From contig NZ_BNCG01000002.1 in the NCBI RefSeq assembly GCF_014656355.1, forward strand, positions 206,463-270,462: a stretch of DNA of 64,000 nucleotides. Direction: 5' to 3'. The stretch is from Camelimonas fluminis (GTDB lineage Bacteria; Pseudomonadota; Alphaproteobacteria; Rhizobiales; Beijerinckiaceae). Each line of letters begins with the position of its first letter. Within the stretch, counting starts at the first letter, position 1. A program made the translations under genes and the position numbers. The notes below the pieces were generated by a model that had not been told where the DNA came from, did not search any database, and saw nothing but the letters and a program-made list of their open reading frames with translations. Shown here piece after piece: positions 1-9,375 of this stretch.

Positions 1-614
1 TGCTCCTCCTCAGCCGAACGCTGGCGCAGTTCCTCAAGCCGCGCATCGCGCGCCCGCAGGTTGCGCTGGATGCGGCCGACAAAGATGGCCAGCAGCGCCG
101 CCGCCAGCAAGAAGCACAGGAACATGCCCTGCAGGTGCAGCCGGAAAAAGGCGGCCTCGCCCTCGCCCGGCGGCATGACGATCTCCCGGCGGAAGAACAT
201 CAGCCCGATGAAGCACAGGCTGGTGATGACCACCAGGGCCCATACGGCCCATGCCCGCAGCAGCACGAGGCCGAGCATCAGTTGCAACAGGTACAGGAAG
301 ATGAACGGGTTGGCGGCGCCGCCGCTCAGATAAAGCTGCAGGGTCAGGGCTCCGACGTCGACCAGCAGTTCAAGAAACAGGCCGGACGAGCTGATGCCCC
401 CCGGCCAGCGGCTGCGCCAGACGCTGGCCAGGTTCACGCAAACGAGGAAAGCGACCACCGCCAGCATGCCCGCGAGCGGCAGGCGGACGCCAAGCCAGAC
501 ATGCACCGCCAGAATGGTGGCGATCTGGCCGCAAGCGGCGATCCAGCGCAGATGAATGAGCAGGAGCAGGTTCTGCCGGTTGGCGAGATCATCTGGATTG
601 GCCGTGGCGTTCAC
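1..614 (-). CDS. regB: RegB/ActS-type redox sensor histidine kinase, N-terminal part (cut by window edge)
   Basis: Only the first 204 codons lie in the window; the kinase core is beyond position 1. The visible part is the membrane sensor domain, with about six hydrophobic segments between residues 15 and 182. It carries the LRW segment near residue 22 and the GGAANPF motif at residues 98-104. The GGxxNPF loop is the quinone-binding signature of RegB/PrrB/ActS kinases, which signal the redox state of the quinone pool. The start is GTG at 614 and overlaps the SURF1 stop by 4 bp (GTGA), so the two are probably translationally coupled. Lying at the end of the cyo/SURF1 operon, it fits a kinase that reads the pool the oxidase drains. 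The redox cysteine and H-box of the family cannot be checked here. Confidence 0.85.
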   Translation of the reverse strand, partial: MNATANPDDLANRQNLLLLIHLRWIAACGQIATILAVHVWLGVRLPLAGMLAVVAFLVCVNLASVWRSRWPGGISSSGLFLELLVDVGALTLQLYLSGGAANPFIFLYLLQLMLGLVLLRAWAVWALVVITSLCFIGLMFFRREIVMPPGEGEAAFFRLHLQGMFLCFLLAAALLAIFVGRIQRNLRARDARLEELRQRSAEEE

Positions 615-1351
615 GGGCGCTCTCCGCCTTCGCGCCCTTCAAGGCGAATGGCGAACGCGGCGGCGGCGGCCGTCATCAGCGCCAGGGCGAACCAGGTTAC
701 GGCGTAGACCAGATGGTTGTCGCTGAACCGCACGACGGTGAGGCCGCCAACCGGATAGCCGCCAGGGTTGGGGACATAACCAGCGTCAATGAAATAGGGC
801 GCGACGGCGCCTGGCGCCATCCGGTCCAGCCCCTGCTGGCGGGCAATGGCCGCCACATCACGGGAGTGCCAACGGCCGGCGGCGGGATCGTTGTTGCGCA
901 GAAAACCGCCGCCTGGTTCCGTGAGGCGCAACAGGCCCGTCACCTCCACCCGTCCCGCTGGCAGGGCCTCCTGGCGCATGGCCTGGGCGCGGCGCTCCGG
1001 CGGAACGAAACCGCGATTGACCAGCACGATGAAGCCGGCGTCGGCGCGCAGCGGCGTCAGCACCCAAAAGCCGCCGCCAAGCCGGGTGACAGCCTGGGTC
1101 AGGATTTCACGATCATGGAGGAACTGGCCTGCGACGCGCACGCGCCGGTATTCCTCGCTGGCGACATTCCCCCAGGCCGCCGGCCCTGGCGCGGCGACGG
1201 GGGCCGCGTTGACCCGGCTTTCCACCCTGGCGATCAGCTCGTGCTTCCACGTCATGCGCCGGATCTGCCAGACGCCAAGGGCGCCAAAACCCAGCGCGCC
1301 CGCCAGGGCGAGCGTCAGGATGGCCAGCAACCGGAAGCCGCTCCGTTTCAT
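611..1351 (-). CDS. SURF1 family cytochrome oxidase assembly protein
   Basis: The 246-residue product has the SURF1 layout: one transmembrane helix near the N-terminus (about residues 7-27, leading into GVWQIRRMTWK), a large periplasmic domain and a second helix near the C-terminus (YAVTWFALALMTAAAAAF). SURF1 proteins assist maturation of heme-copper oxidases. I chose ATG 1351 because AGGGAGA precedes it; an in-frame ATG at 1381 would add ten residues but has no ribosome site. It lies downstream of cyoD across a gap of nearly 400 bp that contains a possible terminator, so it may have its own promoter. Its 3' end overlaps the kinase start. Confidence 0.9.
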   Translation of the reverse strand: MKRSGFRLLAILTLALAGALGFGALGVWQIRRMTWKHELIARVESRVNAAPVAAPGPAAWGNVASEEYRRVRVAGQFLHDREILTQAVTRLGGGFWVLTPLRADAGFIVLVNRGFVPPERRAQAMRQEALPAGRVEVTGLLRLTEPGGGFLRNNDPAAGRWHSRDVAAIARQQGLDRMAPGAVAPYFIDAGYVPNPGGYPVGGLTVVRFSDNHLVYAVTWFALALMTAAAAAFAIRLEGREGGERP

Positions 1352-1734
1352 CGTCAGGCGCGTCTCCCTGCTACGGCGCATTCACGCGGCGCTGTCGCGG
1401 ACCTGCGTGGGCAAGGCGCTTCAGGCCCGCTGGCGCATTTTCAGGAAAAGCGGAGCCCACCTTCGTGAAGAAAATGCGTCAAATGAAAGAGATGCAGCAT
1501 TTCAGGCGAACTGGCTTTCACCAAAATGCACTGGTGGACCAATTTAACATTTGCATCCACTTCCAGATCATATGGAAAGCAATGTCAAATTTATAAATTC
1601 CACAAAGAATCAATACGTTGCTGGCGACTCCATGTTTCCGCACCCCGCTTCGCCGGCGAGGGATGCGGATGTCGGAAACAGCCCGCCAGTATTATCAAAC
1701 CCCGGGCTGACGCGCGCCAGACCGGGGTTCCGGC
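1352..1734. other. Intergenic stretch between cyoD and SURF1
   Basis: This 383-bp stretch is more AT-rich than its neighbours around 1480-1620 (for example the A- and T-rich run near 1590-1615). No reading frame in it looks coding. It holds a possible cyo terminator at 1698-1729 and must hold any separate promoter for the SURF1-regB pair, but I cannot point to a convincing -35/-10 pair. Confidence 0.5.
1698..1729 (-). terminator. Possible cyo operon terminator
   Basis: An inverted repeat has perfect 8-bp arms AACCCCGG (1698-1705) and CCGGGGTT (1722-1729) and a 16-nt loop. It lies 6 bp after the cyoD stop. On the minus strand the distal arm is followed by TTGATAAT, a weak T-rich tail. It could partly end the cyo transcript. 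The loop is long and the tail is not a pure T run, so this is tentative. Confidence 0.45.
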
Positions 1735-2112
1735 TCACCGGCGGATCATCTCCTCGTGGGTCGCCATCATGTTGGCGTTGAGGTGGGTCATCACCCAGAG
1801 CGAGCCAACCAGCACGATCACCACGATGATCACCGTGAAGACCAGGGCCATCATGTTCCAGCCCCCTTCCGAGCGGCCGTTCATGTGCAGGAAGTAGACC
1901 ATGTGGACCACCATCTGCACGGCCGCCAGGGCGAGCACGACGACGGCCGTGACCGTCTTGCTCTCGATAGGGCCAGCCATGACCAGCCAGAACGGGATCG
2001 CCGTCAGGATGACCGAAAGCACGAAGCCGATCACATAATCCCGCAGGCTTCCGTGCGTTTCCTCGTGGCCGTCGTGGTGATGGCCATGGTCCGCGTGCGT
2101 TTCAGCGCTCAT
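1735..2112 (-). CDS. cyoD: Cytochrome bo3 quinol oxidase subunit IV (CyoD)
   Basis: The 125-residue protein has a His-rich N-terminus (HADHGHHHDGHEETHG) followed by three hydrophobic helices, the length and layout of CyoD. It is the small accessory membrane subunit of the proton-pumping quinol oxidase. Its ATG overlaps the cyoC stop by 4 bp (ATGA at 2109-2112), so translation is coupled. It is the last gene of the cyoABCD set; no heme O synthase (cyoE) follows. Confidence 0.95.
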   Translation of the reverse strand: MSAETHADHGHHHDGHEETHGSLRDYVIGFVLSVILTAIPFWLVMAGPIESKTVTAVVVLALAAVQMVVHMVYFLHMNGRSEGGWNMMALVFTVIIVVIVLVGSLWVMTHLNANMMATHEEMIRR

Positions 2113-2741
2113 CGCAGCATTCCCATCAGATAGACAATGGTGAAGACGCCGATCCAGATGACGTCAAGAAAGTGCCAGAACATGCTCAGGCAGGTCATGC
2201 GGCGGCGATTGGCGGGGATGAGGCCGAAGCGCCCGATCTGCACCATCAGCGTCACCAGCCAGATCGTGCCGAAGGTCACGTGCAGCCCGTGCGTGCCGAC
2301 CAGCGTGAAGAAGGCGGACAGGAAGGCGCTGCGCTGCGGCGTCGCCCCCAGATGGATCATGTGGTGGAATTCGTAAAGCTCGATGCTGAGGAACGCCAGA
2401 CCGAACAGGCCGGTCACGGCCAGCCAGGCGAGCGTCGCGCCCTTTCGCTGTCGCGCCATCGACAGCATGGCGAAGCCGAAGGTGATCGATGACAGCAGCA
2501 GCATCGCCGTGTTCAGCGCCACCAGGTTGAGATCGAACAGATCCTTCGGCGCCGGGCCGGCGGCGAAATTGCCGCCGAGCACCGCGAAGACCGCAAAGAG
2601 GATGGCGAAGATGAGACAGTCGCTCATCAGATAGAGCCAGAACCCCAGAGCGGTGCTGTGCCCTTCGGGGTGGTGCGGCTCTTCCGCCAGATGGAACGCC
2701 GGAGCCTGACCGGCGCCCACGATGATTGCCTGGTTCGCCAT
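2109..2741 (-). CDS. cyoC: Cytochrome bo3 quinol oxidase subunit III (CyoC)
   Basis: This 210-residue membrane protein is the heme-copper oxidase subunit III, with five predicted helices and typical segments such as GTHGLHVTFG and YLMSDCLIFAILFA. It packs against subunit I in the inner membrane and has no metal of its own. The ATG at 2741 follows a GGGAG ribosome site that overlaps the end of cyoB, and the genes are 2 bp apart. The 3' end overlaps cyoD by 4 bp. Confidence 0.96.
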   Translation of the reverse strand: MANQAIIVGAGQAPAFHLAEEPHHPEGHSTALGFWLYLMSDCLIFAILFAVFAVLGGNFAAGPAPKDLFDLNLVALNTAMLLLSSITFGFAMLSMARQRKGATLAWLAVTGLFGLAFLSIELYEFHHMIHLGATPQRSAFLSAFFTLVGTHGLHVTFGTIWLVTLMVQIGRFGLIPANRRRMTCLSMFWHFLDVIWIGVFTIVYLMGMLR

Positions 2742-2743
2742 CG

Positions 2744-4759
2744 TCAGACTCCCGCCGCCGCGAGGGCGCGCGTGCGCTCTTCCTCGGTCCGCGTCACTTC
2801 CTCAGCCGGAATGTAATAGTCGCGGTTGTAGTTGAAGGTGTGGGCGATGGCCGTGACGATCAGGCCGACAAAGCTGACGGCGACGAGCCACCAGATATGC
2901 CAGATCAGCGCGAAGCCCAGCGCCAGGCTGATGCCGGCGAGGATGACGCCCGCGCCGGTGTTCCTGGGCATGTGGATCGGCCGGTAGCCGGTGAGCGGCC
3001 GCGCGTAACCACGCTTCTTCATGTCCGACCAGGCGTCATTGTCATGCACGACCGGCGTGAACGCGAAGTTGTAGGCTGGCGGCGGCGACGAGGTCGCCCA
3101 CTCCAGGGTGCGGCCGTCCCAGGGATCGCCGGTCTCGTCGCGCAGCTCGTTGCGTTTCCAGATGCTGTAGGCGATCTGCAGCAGGAAGCAGACGATGCCG
3201 AGGAAGATCAGGAAGGCGCCGAAGCCGGCGATGAGGAACCAGATCTGGTGCGACGGGTCGTCGAAGACGCGCAGGCGGCGGGTGACGCCCATCAGGCCGA
3301 GGATGTACAGCGGCATGAAGGCGAACCAGAAGCCGATGACCCAGAACCAGAACGAGAACTTGCCGAGCAGCGGGTGCAGGCGGAAGCCGAACGCCTTGGG
3401 CCACCAGTAGATCATGCCGGCGAACAGGCCGTAGAGCACGCCGCCAATGATGACGTTGTGGAAGTGAGCCACAAGGAACAGGCTGTTGTGCAGCACGAAG
3501 TCCGCCGGGGGCACCGCCAGCAACACGCCGGTCATGCCGCCGATGACGAAGGTCAGCATGAACGCCATGGTCCACATCATCGGCGCCTCGAAACGGATGC
3601 GGCCGCGATACATGGTGAACAGCCAGTTGAACATCTTGGCGCCCGTCGGGATCGAAATGATCATCGTCGTGATGCCGAAGAACGAGTTCACGCTGGCGCC
3701 GGAGCCCATGGTGAAGAAGTGATGCAGCCAGACGAGGTACGACAGGATGGTGATGACCACCGTGGCGTAAACCATCGAGGTGTAGCCGAACAGGCGCTTG
3801 CCGGTGAAGGTCGAGGTGACCTCGGAGAAGATGCCGAACGCTGGCAGGACGAGGATGTAGACCTCCGGGTGACCCCAGATCCAGATCAGGTTCACGTACA
3901 TCATCGGGTTGCCGCCGAGATCGCTCGTGAAGAAGTTGGTTCCCACGTAACGGTCCAGCGACAGCAGCACCAGAACGGCGGTCAGCACCGGGAACGTGGC
4001 GACGATCAGCACGTTGGTGCACAGCGACGTCCAGGTGAACACGGGCATTTTCATCATGTCCATGCCTGGCGCGCGCATCTTGATGATGGTGCAGATCAGG
4101 TTGATGCCCGATAACGTCGTGCCGACGCCCGCTATCTGCAGCGCCCATATGTAGTAATCGACGCCGACCCCCGGACTGCCGTCGATGCCCGACAGCGGCG
4201 GATAGGCCAGCCAACCGGTCTGGGCGAACTCGCCGATGAACAGCGACATCATCACCAGCACGGCGCCGGCGGCGGTCATCCAGAAGCTGAAATTGTTCAG
4301 GAACGGGAACGACACGTCGCGCGCGCCGATCTGCAGGGGAACCACATAGTTCATCAGACCCGTGACCAGCGGCATGGCCACGAAGAAGATCATGATGACG
4401 CCGTGCGCCGTGAAGATCTGGTCATAGTGGTGAGCGTTGAGATAGCCCTCGGAGCCGTTGAAGGCCCACGCCTGCTGCAGGCGCATCATCACCGCGTCGG
4501 CGAAGCCGCGCAGCAGCATGATGATGCCCAGCACCATGTACATGACGCCGATTTTCTTGTGATCCACGCTGGTGAACCACTCACGCCACAGGTAGCCCCA
4601 GAGGCGGAAGTAAGTGAGCGCGGCCAGCACCGCCACGGCGCCGATGGCGACCACGACGAAGGTCCAGACCACGATCGCCTCGTTCAGCGGCAAGGAGCTG
4701 AGCGACAGTTTGCCGAACAGGATCGACTGGGATGTAGAAGCGACAGTCACTGAAGCCAC
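2744..4759 (-). CDS. cyoB: Cytochrome bo3 quinol oxidase subunit I (CyoB)
   Basis: This 671-residue heme-copper subunit I reduces O2 to water with electrons from ubiquinol and pumps protons. Length and topology (about 15 helices) match CyoB. The segment [15 protein letters not shown] holds the CuB histidine and its cross-linked tyrosine, and [11 protein letters not shown] holds the CuB histidine pair. The start is GTG at 4759, only 5 bp after the cyoA stop, with no strong ribosome site, so translation probably depends on coupling to cyoA. Confidence 0.97.
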   Translation of the reverse strand: MASVTVASTSQSILFGKLSLSSLPLNEAIVVWTFVVVAIGAVAVLAALTYFRLWGYLWREWFTSVDHKKIGVMYMVLGIIMLLRGFADAVMMRLQQAWAFNGSEGYLNAHHYDQIFTAHGVIMIFFVAMPLVTGLMNYVVPLQIGARDVSFPFLNNFSFWMTAAGAVLVMMSLFIGEFAQTGWLAYPPLSGIDGSPGVGVDYYIWALQIAGVGTTLSGINLICTIIKMRAPGMDMMKMPVFTWTSLCTNVLIVATFPVLTAVLVLLSLDRYVGTNFFTSDLGGNPMMYVNLIWIWGHPEVYILVLPAFGIFSEVTSTFTGKRLFGYTSMVYATVVITILSYLVWLHHFFTMGSGASVNSFFGITTMIISIPTGAKMFNWLFTMYRGRIRFEAPMMWTMAFMLTFVIGGMTGVLLAVPPADFVLHNSLFLVAHFHNVIIGGVLYGLFAGMIYWWPKAFGFRLHPLLGKFSFWFWVIGFWFAFMPLYILGLMGVTRRLRVFDDPSHQIWFLIAGFGAFLIFLGIVCFLLQIAYSIWKRNELRDETGDPWDGRTLEWATSSPPPAYNFAFTPVVHDNDAWSDMKKRGYARPLTGYRPIHMPRNTGAGVILAGISLALGFALIWHIWWLVAVSFVGLIVTAIAHTFNYNRDYYIPAEEVTRTEEERTRALAAAGV

Positions 4760-4764
4760 CCGCG

Positions 4765-5925
4765 TCAGGAGTTCGTGGGACGCGCCGTCTGCATACCGCG
4801 CGGCGTGGGTTCGGAACGACGGAAGATGCTTCCGGGGTGCGGCAGGCCAAAGCCGGTGATGGCCGTCGACGACCTGACCGGAGCCACCGGCGGCGCGCGC
4901 GACGCCATCTGTTCGGCCTCATCCGGCGTGCAGATGCTGGCGATGACGCGATCGCCGCTCCTGACGCGCGCCCGGTAGTCCCGGGGCAGCGGCAGGGTGG
5001 CGTGAATGCCGGCGAGGCCGAGGCCGCCGCCCGCGTCGAGCGCCATCATCTCGCTCATGCACATGCGGCCCGGCTCGACGCACATGTTGCGGATCAGGTC
5101 GAAAATGCCCTGCTCCACCTTGCCAAATTTCTGAACCGGAACGTTCTCGCTCGGCCGCTCCAGCTGCATGTAGGCGGCGCGATCAAGCCGGGAGCCAGAG
5201 GCCTTCGCCTCGTTCACCCAGGTTTCGAAGCCGGCGTCGTCCATGCCGTGGAAGCGGAAGTGCATGCCAGAGAAGCCGGCGCCGCTGTAGTTGGCGGAAA
5301 AGCCCTTGTAGTTGCCCGGGTGATTGATCACCGCGTGCAGCTGGGTCTGCATGGCCGGCATGGCGTAGATCTGGCCCGCCAGGGCCGGAATATAGAAGGA
5401 GTTCATCACCGAGGACGCGGTGATGCGGAAGTGAACCGGCCGGTTGACCGGCGCCGCCAGCTCATTGACCGTGGCCACGCCCTGCTCCGGGTAGATGAAC
5501 AGCCACTTCCAGTCGAGCGCGACGACCTGCACCTCAAGCGGCTTCACGTCCTTCGCCACCGGCGTATTGGCCGCGATTTTCTCCAGCCGCCGGTACGGGT
5601 CCAGCAGGTGGGTCCCCATCCAGGTGATGGCGCCGAGGCAGATGATGATCAGCAGCGGCGCCGCCCAGATCACCAGCTCCAGCCCGGTGGAGTGGTCCCA
5701 GTCCGGCTGGTAGTTCGCCTTCTTGTTCGCCGCCCGGTAGCGCCAGGCGAACAGCACCGTGAGCGCCATCACCGGAATGATGATGACAAGCATCAGCAGC
5801 GTCGAGATAATGACGAGGTCCCGTTGCTGTTCGGCGATGAAGCCCGCGGGATGAAGCACGACAAAGTTGCAGCCGCCCAGGAGCGCCAGCACCGGCAGCA
5901 ACGCGACAATGCGAAAACGGTTCAC
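4765..5925 (-). CDS. cyoA: Cytochrome bo3 quinol oxidase subunit II (CyoA)
   Basis: This 386-residue lipoprotein has a lipobox (LALLGGC, cysteine near residue 19), two transmembrane helices and a periplasmic cupredoxin domain. Where cytochrome c oxidases carry the CuA cysteines, this protein reads [12 protein letters not shown] without cysteine, so it should take electrons from quinol. It is longer than the enterobacterial protein (about 315 residues) because of a Pro/Arg-rich C-terminal tail of about 60 residues. The start is GTG 5925 with AAGGA 7 bp upstream. It is the first gene of the operon, and the palindrome at 5989-6009 lies about 65 bp before it. Confidence 0.96.
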   Translation of the reverse strand: MNRFRIVALLPVLALLGGCNFVVLHPAGFIAEQQRDLVIISTLLMLVIIIPVMALTVLFAWRYRAANKKANYQPDWDHSTGLELVIWAAPLLIIICLGAITWMGTHLLDPYRRLEKIAANTPVAKDVKPLEVQVVALDWKWLFIYPEQGVATVNELAAPVNRPVHFRITASSVMNSFYIPALAGQIYAMPAMQTQLHAVINHPGNYKGFSANYSGAGFSGMHFRFHGMDDAGFETWVNEAKASGSRLDRAAYMQLERPSENVPVQKFGKVEQGIFDLIRNMCVEPGRMCMSEMMALDAGGGLGLAGIHATLPLPRDYRARVRSGDRVIASICTPDEAEQMASRAPPVAPVRSSTAITGFGLPHPGSIFRRSEPTPRGMQTARPTNS

Positions 5926-5988
5926 GGCGCCATCCTTCCCGAAATACGCTCGTTCAGGGAGCTGCTAATCACCCCTTAGCGAACATGA

Positions 5989-6009
5989 CATTGGACAATT
6001 TGTCCAATG
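5989..6009. promoter_or_regulatory. Perfect palindrome between cyoA and the divergent MFS gene
   Basis: Ten-base arms CATTGGACAA (5989-5998) and TTGTCCAATG (6000-6009) flank a single T. It lies 64 bp before the cyoA start and 167 bp before the MFS start, in the only intergenic gap between two divergent units. The size and symmetry fit an operator for a dimeric regulator. I cannot name the regulator. Confidence 0.65.
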
Positions 6010-6176
6010 CCGTCATCGGGAGCTATGCTGCATGAGGCCAGAGCCAATTCAACCCTGAGGCGCGCACAGCCTCACTATTGCGTTGGAGCGTTTCCGGGCG
6101 TGGGAGCGACGTCCGCTTTCGCTGGAATTACGGCGCGACGCCGCGAAACTGACTGATATTTCAACGGACGGATCCT

Positions 6177-7499
6177 ATGGCGCAGACCCTGACTACCGCC
6201 GATGGCGGCCTCCCGGAGAGTCACGGCCACGTGAACCCCGGGGAAATCGCGATTGGCGTTATTATTGGCCGCACGTCGGAGTTTTTTGACTTCTTCGTCT
6301 ACGCCATCGCCTCGGTCGTCGTGTTTCCGAAGCTGGTGTTCTCGTTTGCGGATCCGCTACGGGGAACGCTGTATTCCTTCGCGATTTTTGCTCTCGCCTT
6401 TATTGCCCGCCCCATCGGCACGGCGATTTTCATGGCCATTGACCGGGCGGCGGGCAAGAACGCCAAGCTGACTATCGCGCTGGTCATGCTCGGCACCTCA
6501 ACCTGCGCCATCGGCTTCCTGCCCGGATATGAGACCGTCGGCGCCCTGTCGATCTGGTTGCTGGCGCTGGCGCGCATCGGTCAGGGAATCGCGCTTGGCG
6601 GGACGTGGGACGGCCTGGCCTCCCTGCTCGCCCTTAACGCGCCGCCGGAGAAGCGCGGCTGGTACGCCATGATTCCGCAGCTGGGCGCCGCGCTCGGCCT
6701 GATCGTGGCCAGCGGCCTGTTCGCCTATTTCATCCATTACCTGTCGCAGGAAGATTTCTACAGCTGGGGCTGGCGCTATCCGTTCTTCGTCGCCTTCGCC
6801 ATCAATGTGGTGGCCCTGTTCGCCCGCCTGCGCATGGTCGTCACCCCGGATTACCAGCGGCTGTTCAACAACCAGGACCTGCACCCGAAGAAGATCTCCG
6901 AGACGCTGCGCGCCGAGGGCGGCAATGTGGCGATCGGCGCCTTCGCCCCGCTGGCCAGCTTCGCCCTGTTCCACATGGTGACCGTGTTCCCGCTGTCGTG
7001 GGTGTATCTGTTCACCCGCGACAACCCGGCCAACTTCCTGGTCATCGAAATGGTGGCGGCCGTGTTCGGCGCGGTGGCCATCATCGCCTCGGGCGTTATC
7101 GCCGACCGGGTTGGCCGGCGCGTGCTGCTCGGCGTCAGCGCCGTGGCGATCGCCGCGTTCTCCGGCTTCGCGCCCCAGCTGCTGGACGCGGGCCCGGTTG
7201 GCGAGGCTTCCTTCATGATCGTGGGCTTCATCATTCTGGGCCTGTCGTTCGGCCAGTCGTCGGGCGCCGTCGCGTCAGCGTTCTCGCCCGCCTACCGCTA
7301 CACCGGCTCGGCCATCACCTCTGATCTGGCGTGGCTGTTCGGCGCCGGCTTCGCGCCGCTGGTCGCCCTGGTGCTCTCCAGCCAGTTTGGACTGCTGGCC
7401 TCCGGCGCCTATCTGCTGTCGGGCGCCATCTGCACTCTGGTCGCCCTGCGAATGAACACCCGCTGGGAAGCGCACCACCGGTCGACGCCCTCCCCCTGA
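6177..7499 (+). CDS. MFS transporter, metabolite:H+ symporter-like
   Basis: The 440-residue inner membrane protein has about 12 hydrophobic segments and major-facilitator signatures, including ADRVGRR in the central loop. It opens with the GVIIGRTSEFFDFFVYA segment typical of the metabolite:H+ symporter branch (sugar-acid and dicarboxylate carriers). The substrate cannot be read from sequence. The ATG has GGACGG about 6 bp upstream. It is transcribed away from cyoA across a gap that holds a perfect palindrome and is followed by a strong terminator, so it is a single-gene unit. Its pairing with the quinol oxidase may reflect shared regulation. Confidence 0.85.
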   Translation: MAQTLTTADGGLPESHGHVNPGEIAIGVIIGRTSEFFDFFVYAIASVVVFPKLVFSFADPLRGTLYSFAIFALAFIARPIGTAIFMAIDRAAGKNAKLTIALVMLGTSTCAIGFLPGYETVGALSIWLLALARIGQGIALGGTWDGLASLLALNAPPEKRGWYAMIPQLGAALGLIVASGLFAYFIHYLSQEDFYSWGWRYPFFVAFAINVVALFARLRMVVTPDYQRLFNNQDLHPKKISETLRAEGGNVAIGAFAPLASFALFHMVTVFPLSWVYLFTRDNPANFLVIEMVAAVFGAVAIIASGVIADRVGRRVLLGVSAVAIAAFSGFAPQLLDAGPVGEASFMIVGFIILGLSFGQSSGAVASAFSPAYRYTGSAITSDLAWLFGAGFAPLVALVLSSQFGLLASGAYLLSGAICTLVALRMNTRWEAHHRSTPSP

Positions 7500-7530
7500 T
7501 CCTGACCAGGAGAGCATCGGGAACAGACAG

Positions 7531-7567
7531 ACCGCCAGGATCGGAAAGATCCTGGCGGTTTCTTTTT
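7531..7567 (+). terminator. Rho-independent terminator after the MFS gene
   Basis: A 12-bp perfect stem, ACCGCCAGGATC (7531-7542) with GATCCTGGCGGT (7548-7559), has a 5-nt GGAAA loop and is followed by TTCTTTTT. It lies 31 bp after the MFS stop codon. This is the clearest intrinsic terminator in the window. Confidence 0.92.
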
Positions 7568-7665
7568 GCCGGTGGGCCGTCATGGCGCAGGACGCCATCA
7601 ATCCAGGGCGAAAATCCGGGCGAAGCGCTGCTCCGTCCGGTTCACGGCGTCTCCCGGCGGACGCT

Positions 7666-8457
7666 TTAACGTCCCCGGAAAACCGCCGCCCGCCGCTCAA
7701 CGAACGAGCGGATGCCCTCGGCGGCGTCCTCCGTTTGCATGACGCGATCGCGAATCGCGGGAATGACGTCGATAGCCGCCCGCTCGCCCGCTTCGATGAA
7801 TTTGCGCCCCGCCTCCTTCGTCACCTGCACGCCAAGCGGCGCATTGGCGGCGATAATTCGGGCAAGCTCCATGGCGCGGTCAGTCTGCGCGCCCGCTGGC
7901 GTCACTTCCTGCACCAGGCCAATGCGCAGGGCCTCCTGGGCCCCGAACTCATCGCACAGCATCAGATGATACATGGCGTTGCCCCACCCGGTGCGGGTGA
8001 TGAAGCGGAAATGCGCGCCGCCAAGCGGCGCGATGCCCCGGCGGGATTCCATCTGGCAGAAGCGCACGTCATCCGCCGCCACCACGATATCGCCGGCAAG
8101 CGCGATCTCGATGCCGACGGTGAAGCAGATGCCCTGAACCGCCGTGACGATGGGCTTGCGGCACTGGTTGCGCAGGCCGAACGGATCAATGGCCCCTGGC
8201 GGCAATTCGCGCGGCGTCGCGCCAGGGCCGAAGAACTTCGGCATGTCGAGCCCGGCGGTGAAATTGTCTCCCTCCGCGCAGAGCACTCCGACCCACAGCT
8301 CCGGATCCTGGTCCAGCCCGGTCAGCGCGTCAGAGAGCTGCGTCATCATCTCGGGGATGAAGGCGTTTTTCTTTGTGGGATTATCGATGATAATTTTCAG
8401 AATGTGATCGTGGCGCTCACTGCGCACGCGCGCTGTCGGAGACGTTGCTGCGGTCAT
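7666..8457 (-). CDS. Enoyl-CoA hydratase/isomerase (crotonase) family protein
   Basis: The 263-residue crotonase-fold enzyme acts on acyl-CoA thioesters. Both glutamates used by classical enoyl-CoA hydratases have counterparts, in VGIEIALAGD and in FCQMESRRGIAPLGG. The oxyanion-hole loop around EGDNFTAGLD is also present. The substrate is unknown. I chose ATG 8457 because GGGAGG lies 5 bp upstream; the open frame continues to 8568 but would then overlap the divergent TetR gene. It is divergent from that regulator with two operator-like motifs between them, so TetR control is likely. Confidence 0.88.
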   Translation of the reverse strand: MTAATSPTARVRSERHDHILKIIIDNPTKKNAFIPEMMTQLSDALTGLDQDPELWVGVLCAEGDNFTAGLDMPKFFGPGATPRELPPGAIDPFGLRNQCRKPIVTAVQGICFTVGIEIALAGDIVVAADDVRFCQMESRRGIAPLGGAHFRFITRTGWGNAMYHLMLCDEFGAQEALRIGLVQEVTPAGAQTDRAMELARIIAANAPLGVQVTKEAGRKFIEAGERAAIDVIPAIRDRVMQTEDAAEGIRSFVERRAAVFRGR

Positions 8458-8494
8458 TGTGTCCTCCCTGTCGCCGGATGGTCCCCGGCGATCT

Positions 8495-8534
8495 GGATGA
8501 TGATCGACATTCATCACGATGATAGGCATCATGC
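8495..8534. promoter_or_regulatory. Operator-like motifs between crotonase gene and TetR gene 1
   Basis: Two elements lie in the divergent gap: GGATGATGATCGACAT (8495-8510) and GATGATAGGCATCATGC (8518-8534). The first occurs unchanged, and the second with 14 of 17 bases matching, upstream of the second TetR gene (10038-10080). Their position in both TetR promoters suggests they are regulator binding sites. Confidence 0.6.
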
Positions 8535-8559
8535 TGATCGTCAAGCGTGAGTTACAGGC

Positions 8560-9135
8560 ATGGGTCATTCGCAGGCTGGAAAATCGGAAAACCGCGAGCG
8601 CATCCTCGCGGAAGCGTCGCGGCAGGTGCGGAAGAACGGTCTTGAGTCAGTCAGCGTCGGCGAGTTGATGAAGAGCGTTGGCCTGACGCACGGTGGTTTT
8701 TACGGGCATTTCAACAGCCGCGCCGCGCTGCTGGCCGAGGCGCTGGCGCGGGCGCTGGCCGACGGCCAGAAGCATGCGAAAAGTCAGGAGCACGCTACAG
8801 GACAGGAGACGCCGACCGGAGACCTGCCCGGATTCGCCCGCAGCTACCTCAGCCGCACCCATCGGGACGCGCCTGAAAGCGGCTGCGCCATCGCCGCGCT
8901 GGCCGCCGAAGCGGGGCGCGCCGCTCCGGAGTGCCGCGACGTCATGAGCGGGCATGTGGACGCCTTCATCGGGGCCGTTGCGGAAATGCTGGACGGCGAC
9001 GAGGAGAAGGCCATGGTCGCCGTCAGCGCCATGGTCGGCGCGCTGGCGCTAGCCCGCGTCGCGACTTCTGCGGAACGTTCGGATGCGATTCTGAAGGCGG
9101 TTCGGGAGCACATGCGGATGCTTGTGACGGACTGA
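8560..9135 (+). CDS. TetR/AcrR family transcriptional regulator 1
   Basis: The 191-residue regulator has a TetR helix-turn-helix in its first 65 residues (RILAEASRQVRKNGLE through VGELMKSVGLTHGGFYGHF). Its C-terminal ligand domain contains ESGCAIAALAAEAGR. The same order and very similar motifs occur in the TetR protein at 9376-10002, so the two are paralogs. It is divergent from the crotonase gene and probably represses that gene and itself until an inducer, perhaps an acyl or aromatic compound, binds. The inducer is not deducible from the sequence. Confidence 0.92.
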   Translation: MGHSQAGKSENRERILAEASRQVRKNGLESVSVGELMKSVGLTHGGFYGHFNSRAALLAEALARALADGQKHAKSQEHATGQETPTGDLPGFARSYLSRTHRDAPESGCAIAALAAEAGRAAPECRDVMSGHVDAFIGAVAEMLDGDEEKAMVAVSAMVGALALARVATSAERSDAILKAVREHMRMLVTD

Positions 9136-9375
9136 TCGTCATGGGACGCGCCATCTGGCCCGAGGGCTCGTGAGCCGCCATCCAGCCCTGCCGCCCCCCT
9201 GACGCCAGGGTTCCCCGGCGCGGGACCTGGTGAGAAGTACATCTGGCGGGAAGAAACCCGCGGGCTGCGGCCGGCCCTGTACAGGGCCAACGTCGCCCCG
9301 GCGCGCTGACCGGTCGCTCACGCGCCAGGCCGGCCATCGCAACGTGTCGCCACAACTCGCTGTCGCAACCTGCGT
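9136..9375. other. Gap between the two convergent TetR genes
   Basis: No credible gene is seen in these 240 bp. The gap holds a perfect 16-bp palindrome GGCCCTGTACAGGGCC at 9273-9288, which has no loop and no T run and so is not a standard terminator. Confidence 0.4.

Noticed and set aside
2726-4114. Long plus-strand open frame opposite cyoB
   Set aside because: Its product is a Glu/Asp/Arg/His-rich string typical of the antisense of a GC-rich membrane gene; cyoB on the other strand is unambiguous.
9273-9288. Palindrome between the two TetR genes as a bidirectional terminator
   Set aside because: It has no loop and no T run on either strand, so it is not a standard intrinsic terminator; I list it only as part of the gap.
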